Source of the DNA: Strigamia acuminata | Taxonomy: Eukaryota; Arthropoda; Chilopoda; Geophilomorpha; Linotaeniidae | Length of the DNA: 60,000 nt | Reading direction: 5' to 3' | Assembly (NCBI GenBank): GCA_949358305.1 | Contig: OX442317.1 | Location: 14,700,491-14,760,490, forward strand | In this document: positions 43,951 through 56,543 of the stretch, one piece after another | Position numbering within the stretch: the stretch's first letter is position 1 | Layout of the letters: each line of letters begins with the position of its first letter | Program-made: the position numbers and the translations under genes | The notes under the pieces: model-generated | The model's input: the letters and a program-made list of their open reading frames with translations, nothing else | The model's database searches: none | Told to the model about the DNA's origin: nothing

Positions 43951-45870
43951 TTTTTCGTATCGCCTGTCGATTCCGACGCCAGCGATCCGAAGATAGGATT
44001 CGGGCACGGAGCATTTATTTGCCTTGTGCAAATCGCCCGATCTGAGTCGCATCGACTCTCGTCGTTATGCCTGGTCTTCAGCATTTTTTGTTGTTTTGCA
44101 AGGAGATATGGAGAGAGAGAGGAGTTGACTATTCAACTTGATATTTTATTCGCAAGTGAGGAATTTAATCCTTTGAACAATGAGACGAGACGTGACACGA
44201 GATTGACAACAATTAAATATCCTGTGTCACAAAACAAGGGTTATGATTTTAAGCCTAACATTGCATAAATGTCTTAATTATACATTAGAAACTTCATTTA
44301 TAGAAGGCATGAAGTTTCCCAATTAAATGTAACATGGGGGAAAATTGTCAGGCGCTTTTCTAGCCTAAAAGCATCACTTTAACAAAAGTATGTAATTTAA
44401 CATTGAAAATGATTGCATACAAATAATCAAACTTAACTAAACTTCTCAGATCACGTAAAAGGTAGCAATCCGAGAGAAAACCATATTTTAAACTAACAAA
44501 TAACAATTGGAGTTGTATAAACTTTAATAAAATACAACTCCTCCGAGTATGACGTCATTTGCGAGTATGAATGCTCCATCGCGTCTTGTCATCTCTCGCA
44601 AATCGTCTACTCTCACATCGAAATTAAATCAGGAGTGAAAGTGATCAAATTAATTAAACTAATTCCTCTAATTGTACAATCAAACCTAATTTCTATTTAT
44701 TTCAACAGATAATCGAGGAAAACTTCAACCGCACGCTTCATCCGGGTCTCTACTACTGAAAATGGCCGACCTAATGCAACGCCGTCGCTCACGATCGCCT
44801 TTTGCTGCGGATTACTTCTCTCCCGCGATCCCATGAATTACCGCTCAGGTAAGTAAGCACATATGTATTTCCTTCCAACATATTGCTTGTGTCTTTGAGC
44901 TTGAACGAGCGTTTCTTTTGGCCATTTCAGCGTCCATCACCCGAACCAAGCCGTACGATTTCCCGCCTCCTCGACTTTACAACCGCGTGAGATGTTATTC
45001 AGCGATATAACTATAAGGTAAATAAATATTTGAATCAATAACAAGTGTAAATAAAACTTAATATCTATTTACAGCCTCGTGCAACTCCCGAACCGAATTG
45101 CATCCGGATTCAGCCAAACTTAAGGTAAATAATTTCACGAGTATAAAGTCAAACATAAATTTAACAAGTAACGCAATTATATCTAACTTATACATTCTTC
45201 ATTTACAGTCATTCCCTCATATGAAGCAGGCCGGTGACTCCTGCCTCATTCATCCGGATTTCGTAAGATTAAGGTGAGCAAATAATCGGTTATAAATTAA
45301 AACATAACTTAACATTTCATGTAAACATATTTAACCAAACCAAACATCCGTTTTAATTTAAACCTTCTCTCATTTACAGTTATTCCCAAATCGGAGGCAG
45401 ATTTGTGACTTCTACCCCAATCCAGCTTCTACCCCAATCCAGCGAACCGTCTTAATTTATCCGTAAGTAAATAAATCAACGCAAATGAAAAACTGTAAAC
45501 CTCGATTATATTTAACCCGTATTTTCCTTTCCAGACATACTCGAATCCAGCGATTGTATCACGACCCGGGGAGTTCTTCACATTCAGATAAGTTATAGCA
45601 ATTAATTCCCGATATGAACAATTATTTAAAAGCTCGAACTCCTTTTCAGAATCTTCTAGAACTTCAATTTGATCGACAACCCGAGATTATGCCTATTCGA
45701 CTTCAACTAAGTGACAACTGATTGTCTTCTGAAAGGTAAATAAATTTAGCTAATTTATTTCTTTCTTTCTTTCTTTTTTAGTGAAAAGTTCGGACTTATT
45801 TCAACTTTCACCATCTTTTCTTTCCTTTATATTTTGAGAAGCATTTCCTGTTTCGAACTGATTCGCAACA
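43951..45870 (-). repeat. E6 3' LTR
   Basis: The 1920-bp partner of 51785-53704; one difference was noticed (A near 44365 versus G near 52199). A perfect TGACGTCA is at 44550-44557. The plus strand shows alternating GC-richer and AT-rich segments, described separately. Confidence 0.94.
44709..45781 (+). other. Antisense micro-exon/micro-intron series in the E6 LTR
   Basis: On the strand opposite to the element, GC-richer segments alternate with AT-rich ones bounded by splice-like signals. Candidate exons: 44709-44848, 44931-45017, 45075-45124, 45209-45273, 45380-45462, 45535-45587 and 45650-45735. Intervening segments of 46-106 nt start GTAAGT, GTAAAT, GTAAAT, GTGAGC, GTAAGT, ATAAGT and GTAAAT, and end in TTTCAG, TTACAG, TTTCCAG or TTTTTAG. 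Exons 3 and 4 share CATCCGGATT and end TTAAG, so part of the series arose by tandem duplication. Exon 1 has a 24-codon frame (44762-44836, MADLMQRRRSRSPF...) in good start context; downstream exons show no long frame, so a non-coding RNA is likelier. Confidence 0.5.
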
Positions 45871-45895
45871 GCGCTCCCGCCGAAACAAAAGGAAC
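45871..45895 (-). other. E6 pre-3'-LTR motif
   Basis: On the element sense strand TTCCTTTTGTTTCGGCGGGA then GCGC abuts the 3' LTR. The pyrimidine-rich run plus CGGCGGGAGC matches the E1-E4 layout. Confidence 0.58.
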
Positions 45896-48800
45896 AGCAA
45901 AGCATCATGTCTAAAACTATACTGTACAATAGTTTTTTTTCCATTTACACCTAAAGAACTGTATTTTATTTTTGTGGGAAATAAAATTTCTTCCTTTTTC
46001 TGAATCTCAAAAATGTCTTGGATTTCTTGCCTTTCTCAAATGCAATTTCTCTCCTTCACATTTTTCTTTTGACTCGACTAACTATTTGAATCTGATACCC
46101 AGGGACGAATAACGACCGTATTCCTCACTTTTCGACAACCCACGCGGATATCCTCTTCGTCATGGCATGGATCAAGAGAACTTCAAAGCTAAGTAAAATT
46201 CAATTTAACCTTTCATTAAATTGACAAAACAATTTCTGTATCCACTGGTGGAATTTTAGCTTTTCCCTTAAGTCCAGAATTTTTCCAATTATGGAAACTC
46301 TAACTTTAAATGACACATTGTCATTTCTCAAATGAATCAGATCTCGATCTTATTTATTTCCTTTAACTTAAAAACCTCTCAGGTAATTTAATACGGAAAT
46401 CTAGCTGTTAAAAATGTCTCGTCACATTTTCTTCTATCTGATTCGATTTTAAATAATAAGGGGAGTTTTAATCAACGTGTGTTACCCTTAATTATTTTTC
46501 AGTTTGGAATTTTTGGGTGAATAACGACCTGAACCGTGTATTTCAAATTCCCACTCTTTACTTATGCTAGGTGTCAAAAAACCATATTTTTGAACTTGGA
46601 CCTTTTATCCTTTGAAACAAATACTGATAACTTTTTTACCAGATCTGAACTCAACTACTTCTAAAAGCTAGGTGTCGGAACTCATGTCCGAACTTGGACC
46701 TTTTCTACTCTAATGACTAGGCGTCGGCACTCTTGGCCGAACTTGGACCTTTCTACTCTAATGACTAGGCGTCGGCTTTCTTGGCCGAACTTGGACCTTT
46801 GCTAAATCTTTCAGACAACCCCTGGTAGCTAGGGACCAGATTAGGGCTCAATTACTTCTGAAAGCTAGGTGTCGGTATCTGTTGACCGAGCTTGGACCTT
46901 CTCTAATTCACGAGGAATGAAAAAATGCAGTGACTCGAATCCAAATATTCGACCTGCAGATGAATTTCAAGTATTCAAACCCACTATACGATCACGGCCT
47001 CATTTCCGTGCTTCCGGAGAGCTTCCGTGAAAGCAATTGGAAACAATCTTGTTGCACCTGTTGACCAGGGTTCGAGTTCATGCCAATTTTTTGTCTTTTC
47101 CGGTGAATATCTACTAAGGGTGTTATTTCCTCTCAAATGACTATGTGACTCTCTCTCTCTTATCTGACCATACAAAATGTCTATTGGAAAATTGGAAAGT
47201 TAGTCATAAGTACTATAGCAAGTCTCCTTATGTTAACCAAATTTCCCTCTTTGTTTTATTGATTGATTCCTTGTGAATCTTTCAAACTACTGTATGATTG
47301 TATTTTTTAGGCTCTTCTCTCAATTCACTCTACCCAATGTCCTATAAAGGTTGACTTTCCCCTCCTCTCAGGAGGTCTTCCCGGCAAACAGAAAAGGAAG
47401 TGAAGAAACCTGAATCTCAAACAATCTGTATGTTATGACATCAGCTGAGTTAAAAAAAAGGAAACTGATTTACCTAATTCTTAATTAACACCTATATCAG
47501 CCTTTGTGAAGTTACAAAGAAAATGGACAATTAACCACCTTTTTTATATCTCTTCGCCTTTGCTAAGTTAATAGGGTGTTATTGAACAGAAAACGCGCAG
47601 TTTTCTGCACTCTAATCATTATTCAAGAAAGTGAAGGATTAAAAGTCACGGAAAAAATTCTCCTGTTCTTTGTATCCGGACAGCTATTCTTTTGAGACCT
47701 GTGCAATATTTTAGTATGAAAGATAGTCAAACAAAACCGTCTGTGTTTCAACCGTCTGCGAATTGAGCATGAAATCTCACAATTATCCTTGTGATAACTG
47801 AGAAGATTTCCTAAGTGTCAAACCTACAATTGATGATTGCATCAGTGAAGTTGATCAGCAACAGAGCAATTGTTTTTCTGACAAAGAGCCTGCCATTGTC
47901 CGTGGTAAGAGGTGAAATAGATGCAATTCTAACTTAACTCAAGACTATTGAAGTTAACTGCATGTTATTTTCTTATTCAAGTTATTGAGTGTTATGGGTA
48001 GACATTATTTGACTGTAAGAGTTAAGTGTTTAGTTTATTGAAAAGATGTCGACAAATGGGATTACTTTGAACGAGATCCCCATTATCTTGGAAAGCAAAA
48101 TTCATTCGACCAAGATCGACCTCATCTATATGTGGAAAATCCTAGCTTTTACCTTCCTAAGAAAAAGACCTGGACAAGAGTATTCCTCCTCGACAATCTA
48201 TCTTAAAATTGATTGTTTTTAGCCAAAGTTGACATATTCCTCCCTCAATTCAAACTAAAATGTATGAGCTGTAATATTTTGAGCAATGGTGTTATGAAAC
48301 GTTGTACTCCGAATCCTAGTGTATATATTGCAAGGAAACTCACTTAAAATTCATCTAACTTTCATTTATCATCTGAGATGGTTCTATTAATTGCTAGAAT
48401 TCTAATTTTCTACTTTATGCTAAAAGACCGATTCAGAACAAATTTTTCTCTATGAAAACCAGGTGGACCTGTCAAACTCCATTCCCCCATTTCGCCTTTT
48501 CTAGTAGCGCTCCTAAGAGAAACTGGCTCATTCGACAGAGAATAATCTTGATTAGCAAGAACAACGGCTCTCCCAATTTCAATCCTCCAGATCCCAAGTT
48601 TCCTAGCCCCAAACTATCATAATCTGAGAGAGGCGAACGCATTCGGACCTCCCGTCCTGTCTGTGATCCTTTGATACACAGCGCTTGACTGCCAAGATAT
48701 ATAGAAAAGTTAATTGACTATAGAAGTGGAATTAATTAGAAACTATCTTATATCCGAACCGAGTAGGTTCCTTTGGATATTTTAGACTGCTTAACTAAAA

Positions 48801-51324
48801 AAAAACCGTATATTATCTGAGATTTACCAAAAAAGGAGATTACCTATCGCCCCAACTCTCGTCCCCTAAATATTCATTCAAAAAACTTCTGCAGTATTCT
48901 GACCTAAGTTTAAAGCGTCTTGTTGGATATTATTTCTGTTTCTGATAGCACAATCCATTACTTTCTGAAAAGTAGTTGTGAAATCAACGGATTTTCTGCT
49001 GTCCTCTATGGCTGCCAATGCTTTTGCCCTTAGAGTAAAATCCGTTCAAACATCTATGTAGTGTTGGCTTGTAAAAGCAACTAGTAGTTAGAAGATTAAG
49101 AACTAGCAATCATCCTTGTAAGTGTAGCTTATGAAAGAGAGTATTTAGTATTTTAAGTATGAAGACTTGTATGTGTTTGCTGATATAGCTCTTTGTACCT
49201 GACCTATAGATACTAGCTATCTGTCAACCTTTGCAACCCAAATGCAATTTGTACATGATTCGAGCACTCAATTGTCATCTACCATTCTGCTTGTCTCAAA
49301 AACATGAGCGTTGTCTAAACATCACAAGATAAGTTTAATGAAGTGATGGGATTACTAATCTAATGATAGAGCAAAACCAATTGGAGGAACATCACGAAAA
49401 AGCTAAGATGGGAGATTATCTATTCTATATGTGTGTGTGTGTGACTGAGCACCTGTTATGTATTTTTTTCTATTGAGCTAGTAAGTAATGATATCTGAAG
49501 AACACTTCCTTTCAGGAACGTGAACTTCCTGAGCTGGACTATCTTTTTCAACTCTAAAAGTTGATCAAAAAAAAATTCTTTATGTGTAGCAATTTTCTGT
49601 AGAGAGAGTCACGATAGTGCATGCTTCTTTGTTTCAAAAACTACTCATCTTGTTGTTTTTTCTCAAACATGTGCTTTTTTAACTTAATCACTGAAATTAA
49701 CCTCTTGTTAAATTTCCTTTTGAAAAAGCTCTTGCATCTGAATGGATTCCTTCAAGAAAGTGAATCTTCTTCTTCTATTTTCTACAGCTAAATGGAATTC
49801 GATATTCCCTAAAAAGACTAAGTTCTTTTTCTCTATTCTGTAGAAGGTGGGTGTATATGCAGCTGGTTAAACAGGATAACCGTGCACTTCTCTTACTTCC
49901 CTCAAATGGAAGCTGTAGCATTTAATTATTTTCTGAAAAACAATTAACTGACTGGGATGTGAACTGTCCTCTATAACTGGGTGATTGGCCGACTGACAGA
50001 TCAAAGTCGGGAAAAATCTAATATAATCTCGGAATCGTTCACGAAAGCGCTCAGATTATAAAGAAAATTCTGTTAATTCTTTAATTAACCCCATCCTTTC
50101 TTGACGGAACGAATTGACTAACTCTTTAATAAATCTAAATCGAAGGTAAGAAAACTTTTCGAGACGAATGACGTATCAAATTCCAAACAAACTCGACTAA
50201 ACGAACGGGTAGCTAATCCTCCGGATAATCTTGAAGCAAAGAATTATGTCCTTAATCATCTTAAAGTCAACTAAATTAAAGTGTCGTCTGCATTCCTCGA
50301 ATAATTGCGTCCAAAAATCAAGAAACCTCGCATAAAAAGAAACCGAAATATCGTCGAATCGTAAAATCGAATTGAACTAACCACGAGAATCGATGACTTG
50401 TTACGAGTTAACACTCCTTCTCAAAAGAATATCTCGAGTAAACAAAACCTCCATGCTTTTTCTAGCAAGAAACGATCTATTTATTCTCTAAACTCGATCC
50501 TCACTTTCTAACTATTCATTGATTTCCTTAAGCTGAAATCCTCTTGGTGTATCACTATTCAAGCAATAGTCTTAGATACAGCCAGTTAAAATTCAAAAAG
50601 AATTTCCTTCTCTTTCGATCACGGGGAGCTGATCGATTAAAACTCGTATACTTCATTAAAACTCTCTTAAGTTTTCTTGATGTGCCCCGTAAATTAATTC
50701 GTTATTTTCTAAAAAAAATAAGAATAATTTTCCTCGATGTTAAAAGAATATGGAATTCCGAAACTCGAAACCAAAACACGAAATCCTAAACTCAACTCGA
50801 TCTATTCAAGGCCGCTGTTGACCTTTGCTTTAAGAAAAGAATTCCCCGAATAATACTGGCGACCCAATCCATTAATAGCAGCGGTCTTCCCTCAAAGATT
50901 CATTCAATTTAAGAAACTAATCCCCACGATAACTTCTCCTTACGACTTCGCACTGAATCTTATTTTGCAAAATCAAAAAAAACCCTTTTTTACAAAGCGA
51001 CTTGCGATCCATTCTCTCTCTGCAACTACCGGGGGGTAGAGAAAGCCACACTTAGCCTAACTTAAAGCTATCTTAAAGCAAAAACCAAATCATGACAAAC
51101 TCTGTTAAATTTCTCAAACTTAAACGAAAACTCTTTATGCTAAAAAACATGCTAAAAGTTGTTCACCAACCTTGTATTCATTCAGTGAATCCATCTCTCG
51201 TAACCGGTGGTTGAATCCAAAAACTTACAGACTAACAAAAAATCAAACACTTAAAACTATTGCACAAATGAACACAAAATTCAATATAACACAAAAACAA
51301 GTCAAAAAGTCTTGATCTTCTCAA
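45896..51324 (-). other. E6 internal region, non-coding
   Basis: About 5.4 kb, AT-rich, with only short frames and no recognisable domain. It holds a hairpin array at 46566-46900, an isolated hairpin near 45921-45945 (AAACTAT pairing with ATAGTTT), a short TG run near 49430-49443, and CTACC/GGTAG flanked by TTCTCT/AGAGAA near 51010-51047. Nothing else stood out. Confidence 0.65.
46566..46900 (-). repeat. E6 hairpin array with compensatory stem changes
   Basis: Five units with the frame CTAGG(T/C)G...(A/G)CTTGGACCT. Stems (plus strand): TCAAAAA/TTTTTGA (46574-46580, 46587-46593), TCGGA/TCCGA (46675-46679, 46687-46691), TCGGC/GCCGA (46724-46728, 46736-46740), TCGGC/GCCGA (46772-46776, 46784-46788), TCGGT/ACCGA (46872-46876, 46885-46889). 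The fifth pair is A-T, C-G or T-A, and the first unit replaces most of the stem while staying paired. AGGT and ACCT can add an outer stem in several units. Confidence 0.8.
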
Positions 51325-51711
51325 TTAAGTCTCCTTGTAATGGATTCTCATCTCGATGCTCGCTTCGTCATCGGCTCCGTCTTGAACTGAGCTTTTTTCG
51401 CGTTGTCCCGACGTTCCAACACCATATCCGTATCTCCATTGCGTTGTGTCTTCGTATGTGGCCCCCTTTGCTGTAAACTTCTTAACGGTACATTCGAATG
51501 TTAGTTTAATCTTCAGGCCTAACGTCTTCCGATTAAGAGCGGCTATTTTCCACTTCACGAGGCGTGCAGCATGCTCAATCTTCAGCGCCTTTTCTCGATT
51601 AATTCTCTCATATTTTCTACGTCTTACCGCCAGCTTCTCAGCATTGCTCTCTTGGCGAACAGTCGTCTTTGTTTCCACTTGAAACAATTCCTTTTGCTGT
51701 ACGTCCGCCAT
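51325..51711 (-). CDS. Small hypothetical ORF after the E6 primer site (128 aa)
   Basis: Starts MADVQQKELF at 51711, about 50 nt downstream of the primer site in the element sense direction, and ends TAA at 51325. The frame stays open upstream through the primer site into the LTR (to 51918), but this ATG is the first after the primer site in the frame. It is rich in Lys and Arg, with a likely helical basic stretch (RRRKYERINREKALKIE). No family is recognised. It sits where Gag should begin and could be a Gag N-terminal remnant, a small accessory protein, or chance. Confidence 0.35.
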   Translation of the reverse strand: MADVQQKELFQVETKTTVRQESNAEKLAVRRRKYERINREKALKIEHAARLVKWKIAALNRKTLGLKIKLTFECTVKKFTAKGATYEDTTQWRYGYGVGTSGQREKSSVQDGADDEASIEMRIHYKET

Positions 51712-51757
51712 TTCTATTTTCGAATCGTCTCCATTCGAATTAGGCCCACACTTCCCT

Positions 51758-51783
51758 GGCTCGCATCCTGGTCCACGGCACCA
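51758..51783 (-). promoter_or_regulatory. E6 primer-binding site, tRNA-His-like
   Basis: The plus strand ends ATCCTGGTCCACGGCACCA at 51783, one nucleotide from the LTR. Apart from an extra C it equals the tRNA-His 3' end, and the match extends to the T-loop (GGCTCGC for GGTTCGA). Confidence 0.8.
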
Positions 51784-51784
51784 C

Positions 51785-53704
51785 TTTTTCGTATCGCCTG
51801 TCGATTCCGACGCCAGCGATCCGAAGATAGGATTCGGGCACGGAGCATTTATTTGCCTTGTGCAAATCGCCCGATCTGAGTCGCATCGACTCTCGTCGTT
51901 ATGCCTGGTCTTCAGCATTTTTTGTTGTTTTGCAAGGAGATATGGAGAGAGAGAGGAGTTGACTATTCAACTTGATATTTTATTCGCAAGTGAGGAATTT
52001 AATCCTTTGAACAATGAGACGAGACGTGACACGAGATTGACAACAATTAAATATCCTGTGTCACAAAACAAGGGTTATGATTTTAAGCCTAACATTGCAT
52101 AAATGTCTTAATTATACATTAGAAACTTCATTTATAGAAGGCATGAAGTTTCCCAATTAAATGTAACATGGGGGAAAATTGTCAGGCGCTTTTCTGGCCT
52201 AAAAGCATCACTTTAACAAAAGTATGTAATTTAACATTGAAAATGATTGCATACAAATAATCAAACTTAACTAAACTTCTCAGATCACGTAAAAGGTAGC
52301 AATCCGAGAGAAAACCATATTTTAAACTAACAAATAACAATTGGAGTTGTATAAACTTTAATAAAATACAACTCCTCCGAGTATGACGTCATTTGCGAGT
52401 ATGAATGCTCCATCGCGTCTTGTCATCTCTCGCAAATCGTCTACTCTCACATCGAAATTAAATCAGGAGTGAAAGTGATCAAATTAATTAAACTAATTCC
52501 TCTAATTGTACAATCAAACCTAATTTCTATTTATTTCAACAGATAATCGAGGAAAACTTCAACCGCACGCTTCATCCGGGTCTCTACTACTGAAAATGGC
52601 CGACCTAATGCAACGCCGTCGCTCACGATCGCCTTTTGCTGCGGATTACTTCTCTCCCGCGATCCCATGAATTACCGCTCAGGTAAGTAAGCACATATGT
52701 ATTTCCTTCCAACATATTGCTTGTGTCTTTGAGCTTGAACGAGCGTTTCTTTTGGCCATTTCAGCGTCCATCACCCGAACCAAGCCGTACGATTTCCCGC
52801 CTCCTCGACTTTACAACCGCGTGAGATGTTATTCAGCGATATAACTATAAGGTAAATAAATATTTGAATCAATAACAAGTGTAAATAAAACTTAATATCT
52901 ATTTACAGCCTCGTGCAACTCCCGAACCGAATTGCATCCGGATTCAGCCAAACTTAAGGTAAATAATTTCACGAGTATAAAGTCAAACATAAATTTAACA
53001 AGTAACGCAATTATATCTAACTTATACATTCTTCATTTACAGTCATTCCCTCATATGAAGCAGGCCGGTGACTCCTGCCTCATTCATCCGGATTTCGTAA
53101 GATTAAGGTGAGCAAATAATCGGTTATAAATTAAAACATAACTTAACATTTCATGTAAACATATTTAACCAAACCAAACATCCGTTTTAATTTAAACCTT
53201 CTCTCATTTACAGTTATTCCCAAATCGGAGGCAGATTTGTGACTTCTACCCCAATCCAGCTTCTACCCCAATCCAGCGAACCGTCTTAATTTATCCGTAA
53301 GTAAATAAATCAACGCAAATGAAAAACTGTAAACCTCGATTATATTTAACCCGTATTTTCCTTTCCAGACATACTCGAATCCAGCGATTGTATCACGACC
53401 CGGGGAGTTCTTCACATTCAGATAAGTTATAGCAATTAATTCCCGATATGAACAATTATTTAAAAGCTCGAACTCCTTTTCAGAATCTTCTAGAACTTCA
53501 ATTTGATCGACAACCCGAGATTATGCCTATTCGACTTCAACTAAGTGACAACTGATTGTCTTCTGAAAGGTAAATAAATTTAGCTAATTTATTTCTTTCT
53601 TTCTTTCTTTTTTAGTGAAAAGTTCGGACTTATTTCAACTTTCACCATCTTTTCTTTCCTTTATATTTTGAGAAGCATTTCCTGTTTCGAACTGATTCGC
53701 AACA
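51785..53704 (-). repeat. E6 5' LTR
   Basis: The 1920-bp partner of 43951-45870, adjoining the primer site. It contains a second copy of the antisense exon/intron-like series at about 52543-53615. Confidence 0.94.
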
Positions 53705-56543
53705 GTCTTGTGATGTTTGTGCTAAGTCAACTGTGATGAGATCAACAGTCTATTCTCCCAAATCATTGCTTGGATGTTGCTAAAACTTACATTAAAGCTT
53801 TCTACTAAGGTTTAAACACTATTTCAAAACATTCAGAGACATTGGTCTTGTGATGTTTGTGCTAAGTCAACTGTGATGAGATCAAAAGTCTATTCTCCCA
53901 AATCATTGCTTGGATGTTGCTAAAACTTACATTGAAACCTTCTACTAAGGTTTAAACACTATTTCAGAACATTCAGAGACATTGGTTTGTGGTGTTTGTG
54001 CTAAGTCAACTGTGATGTCAAATGAGATCAAAAATTTATTCTTTCAAATTATTGCTTGGATGTTGCTAACACTTACATTGAAGCCTTCTACTAAGGTTTA
54101 AACACTATTTCTAAACATTCAGAGACATTGGTCTTGTGGTGTTTGTGCTAAGTCAACTGTGACGTCAAATGAGATCAAAAGTTTATTCTTTCAAATTATT
54201 GCTTGGATGTTGCTAAAACTTACATTGAAGCTTTCTACTAAGGTTTAAACACTATTTCAGAACATTCAGAAACATTGGTCTTGTGATGTTTGTGCTAAGT
54301 CAACTGTGATGTCAAATGGGATCAAAAGTTTATTCTTCCAAATCATTGCTTGGATGTTGCTAAAACTTACATTGAAGCCTTCTACTAAGGTTTAAACACT
54401 ATTTCAGAACATTCAGAGACATTGGTCTTGTGATGTTTGTGCTAAGTCAACTGTGATGTCAAATGAGATCAAAAGTTTATTCTTTCAAATCATTGCTTGG
54501 ATGTTGCTAAAACTTACATTAAAGCTTTCTACTAAGGTTTAAACACTATTTCAGAACATTTAGAGACATTGGTCTTGTGATGTTTGTGCTAAGTCAACTG
54601 TGATGAGATCAAAAGTCTATTCTCCAAAATCATTGCTTGGATGTTGCTAAAACTTACATTGAAGCCTTCTACTAAGGTTTAAACACTATTTCAGAACATT
54701 CAGACACATTGGTCTTGTGGTGTTTGTGCTAAGTCAACTGTGACGTCAAATAAGATCAAAAGTTTATTCTTTCAAATCATTGCTTGGATGTTGCTAAAAC
54801 TTACATTAAAGCTTTCTACTAAGGTTTAAACACTATTTCAGAACATTCAGAGACATTGGTCTTGTGATGTTTGTGCTAAGTCAACTGTGATGAGATCAAA
54901 AGTCTATTCTCCCAAATCATTGCTTGGATGTTGCTAAAACTTACATTGAAGCCTTCTACTAAGGTTTAAACACTATTTCAGAAGATTCAGAGACATTGGT
55001 TTGTGGTGTTTGTGCTAAGTCAACTGTGATGTCAAATGAGATCAAAAGTTTATTCTTTCAAATTATTGCTTGGATGTTGCTAAAACTTACATTGAAGCCT
55101 TCTACTAAGGTTTAAACACTATTTCTGAACATTCAGAGACATTGGTCTTGTGGTGTTTGTGCTAAGTCAACTGTGATGTCAAATGAGATCAAAAGTTTAT
55201 TCTTTCAAATTATTGCTTGGATGTTGCTAAAACTAACATTGAAGCCTTCTACTAAGGTTTAAACACTATTTCAGAACATTCAGAGACATTGATCTTGTGG
55301 TGTTTGTGCTAAGTCAACTGTGATGAGATCAAAAGTCTATTTTCCCAAATCATTTCTTGGATGTTGCTAAAACTTACATTAAAGCTTTCTACTAAGGTTT
55401 AAACACTATTTCAGAACATTCAGAGACATTGGTCTTGTGATGTTTGTGCTAAGTCAACTGTGATGAGATCAAAAGTCTATTCTCCCAAATCATTGCTTGG
55501 ATGTTGCTAAAACTTACATTGAAGCCTTCTACTAAGGTTTAAACACTATTTCAGAACATTCAGAGACATTGGTTTGTGGTGTTTGTGCTAAGTCAACTGT
55601 GATGTCAAATGAGATCAAAAATTTATTCTTTCAAATTATTGCTTGGATGTTGCTAACACTTACATTGAAGCCTTCTACTAAGGTTTAAACACTATTTCAG
55701 AACATTCAGAGACATTGGTCTTGTGATGTTTGTGCTAAGTCAACTGTGATGTCAAATGAGATCAAAAGTTTATTCTTTCAAATCATTGCTTGGATGTTGC
55801 TAAAACTTACATTAAAGCCTTCTACTAAGGTTTAAACACTATTTCAGAACATTCAGAGACATTGGTCTTGTGATGTTTGTGCTAAGTCAACTGTGATGAG
55901 ATCAAAAGTTTATTCTTTCAAATTATTGCTTGGATGTTGCTAAAACTAACATTGAAGCCTTCTACTAAGGTTTAAACACTATTTCAGAACATTCAGAGAC
56001 ATTGATCTTGTGGTGTTTGTGCTAAGTCAACTGTGATGAGATCAAAAGTCTATTCTCCCAAATCATTTCTTGGATGTTGCTAAAACTTACATTAAAGCTT
56101 TCTACTAAGGTTTAAACACTATTTCAGAACATTCAGAGACATTGGTCTTGTGATGTTTGTGCTAAGTCAACTGTGATGAGATCAAAAGTCTATTCTCCCA
56201 AATCATTGCTTGGATGTTGCTAAAACTTACATTGAAGCCTTCTACTAAGGTTTAAACACTATTTCAGAAGATTCAGAGACATTGGTTTGTGGTGTTTGTG
56301 CTAAGTCAACTGTGATGTCAAATGAGATCAAAAGTTTATTCTTTCAAATTATTGCTTGGATGTTGCTAAAACTTACATTGAAGCCTTCTACTAAGGTTTA
56401 AACACTATTTCTGAACATTCAGAGACATTGGTCTTGTGGTGTTTGTGCTAAGTCAACTGTGATGTCAAATGAGATCAAAAGTTTATTCTTTCAAATTATT
56501 GCTTGGATGTTGCTAAAACTAACATTGAAGCCTTCTACTAAGG
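53705..56543 (+). repeat. Satellite array block 5
   Basis: Same monomers and strand. One monomer near 55896 joins the short-form spacer (GTGATGAGATC) to the long-form TTTATTCTTTCAAAT, a probable recombinant of the two classes. It is cut within CTACTAAGG by element E5. Confidence 0.96.

Larger units (their letters stand above)
43951..53704 (-). mobile_element. E6: large non-coding LTR retrotransposon, reverse orientation
   Basis: A 9754-bp element with 1920-bp LTRs (43951-45870 and 51785-53704) and duplication GTCT (43947-43950 and 53705-53708). The primer site beside the right LTR sets the orientation. On its sense strand the LTR starts TGTTGCGAATC and, unusually, ends ATACGAAAAA. No Gag-Pol domain was found; only a small frame follows the primer site. 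The LTR carries an antisense exon/intron-like series and the internal part a covarying hairpin array. Confidence 0.92.
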
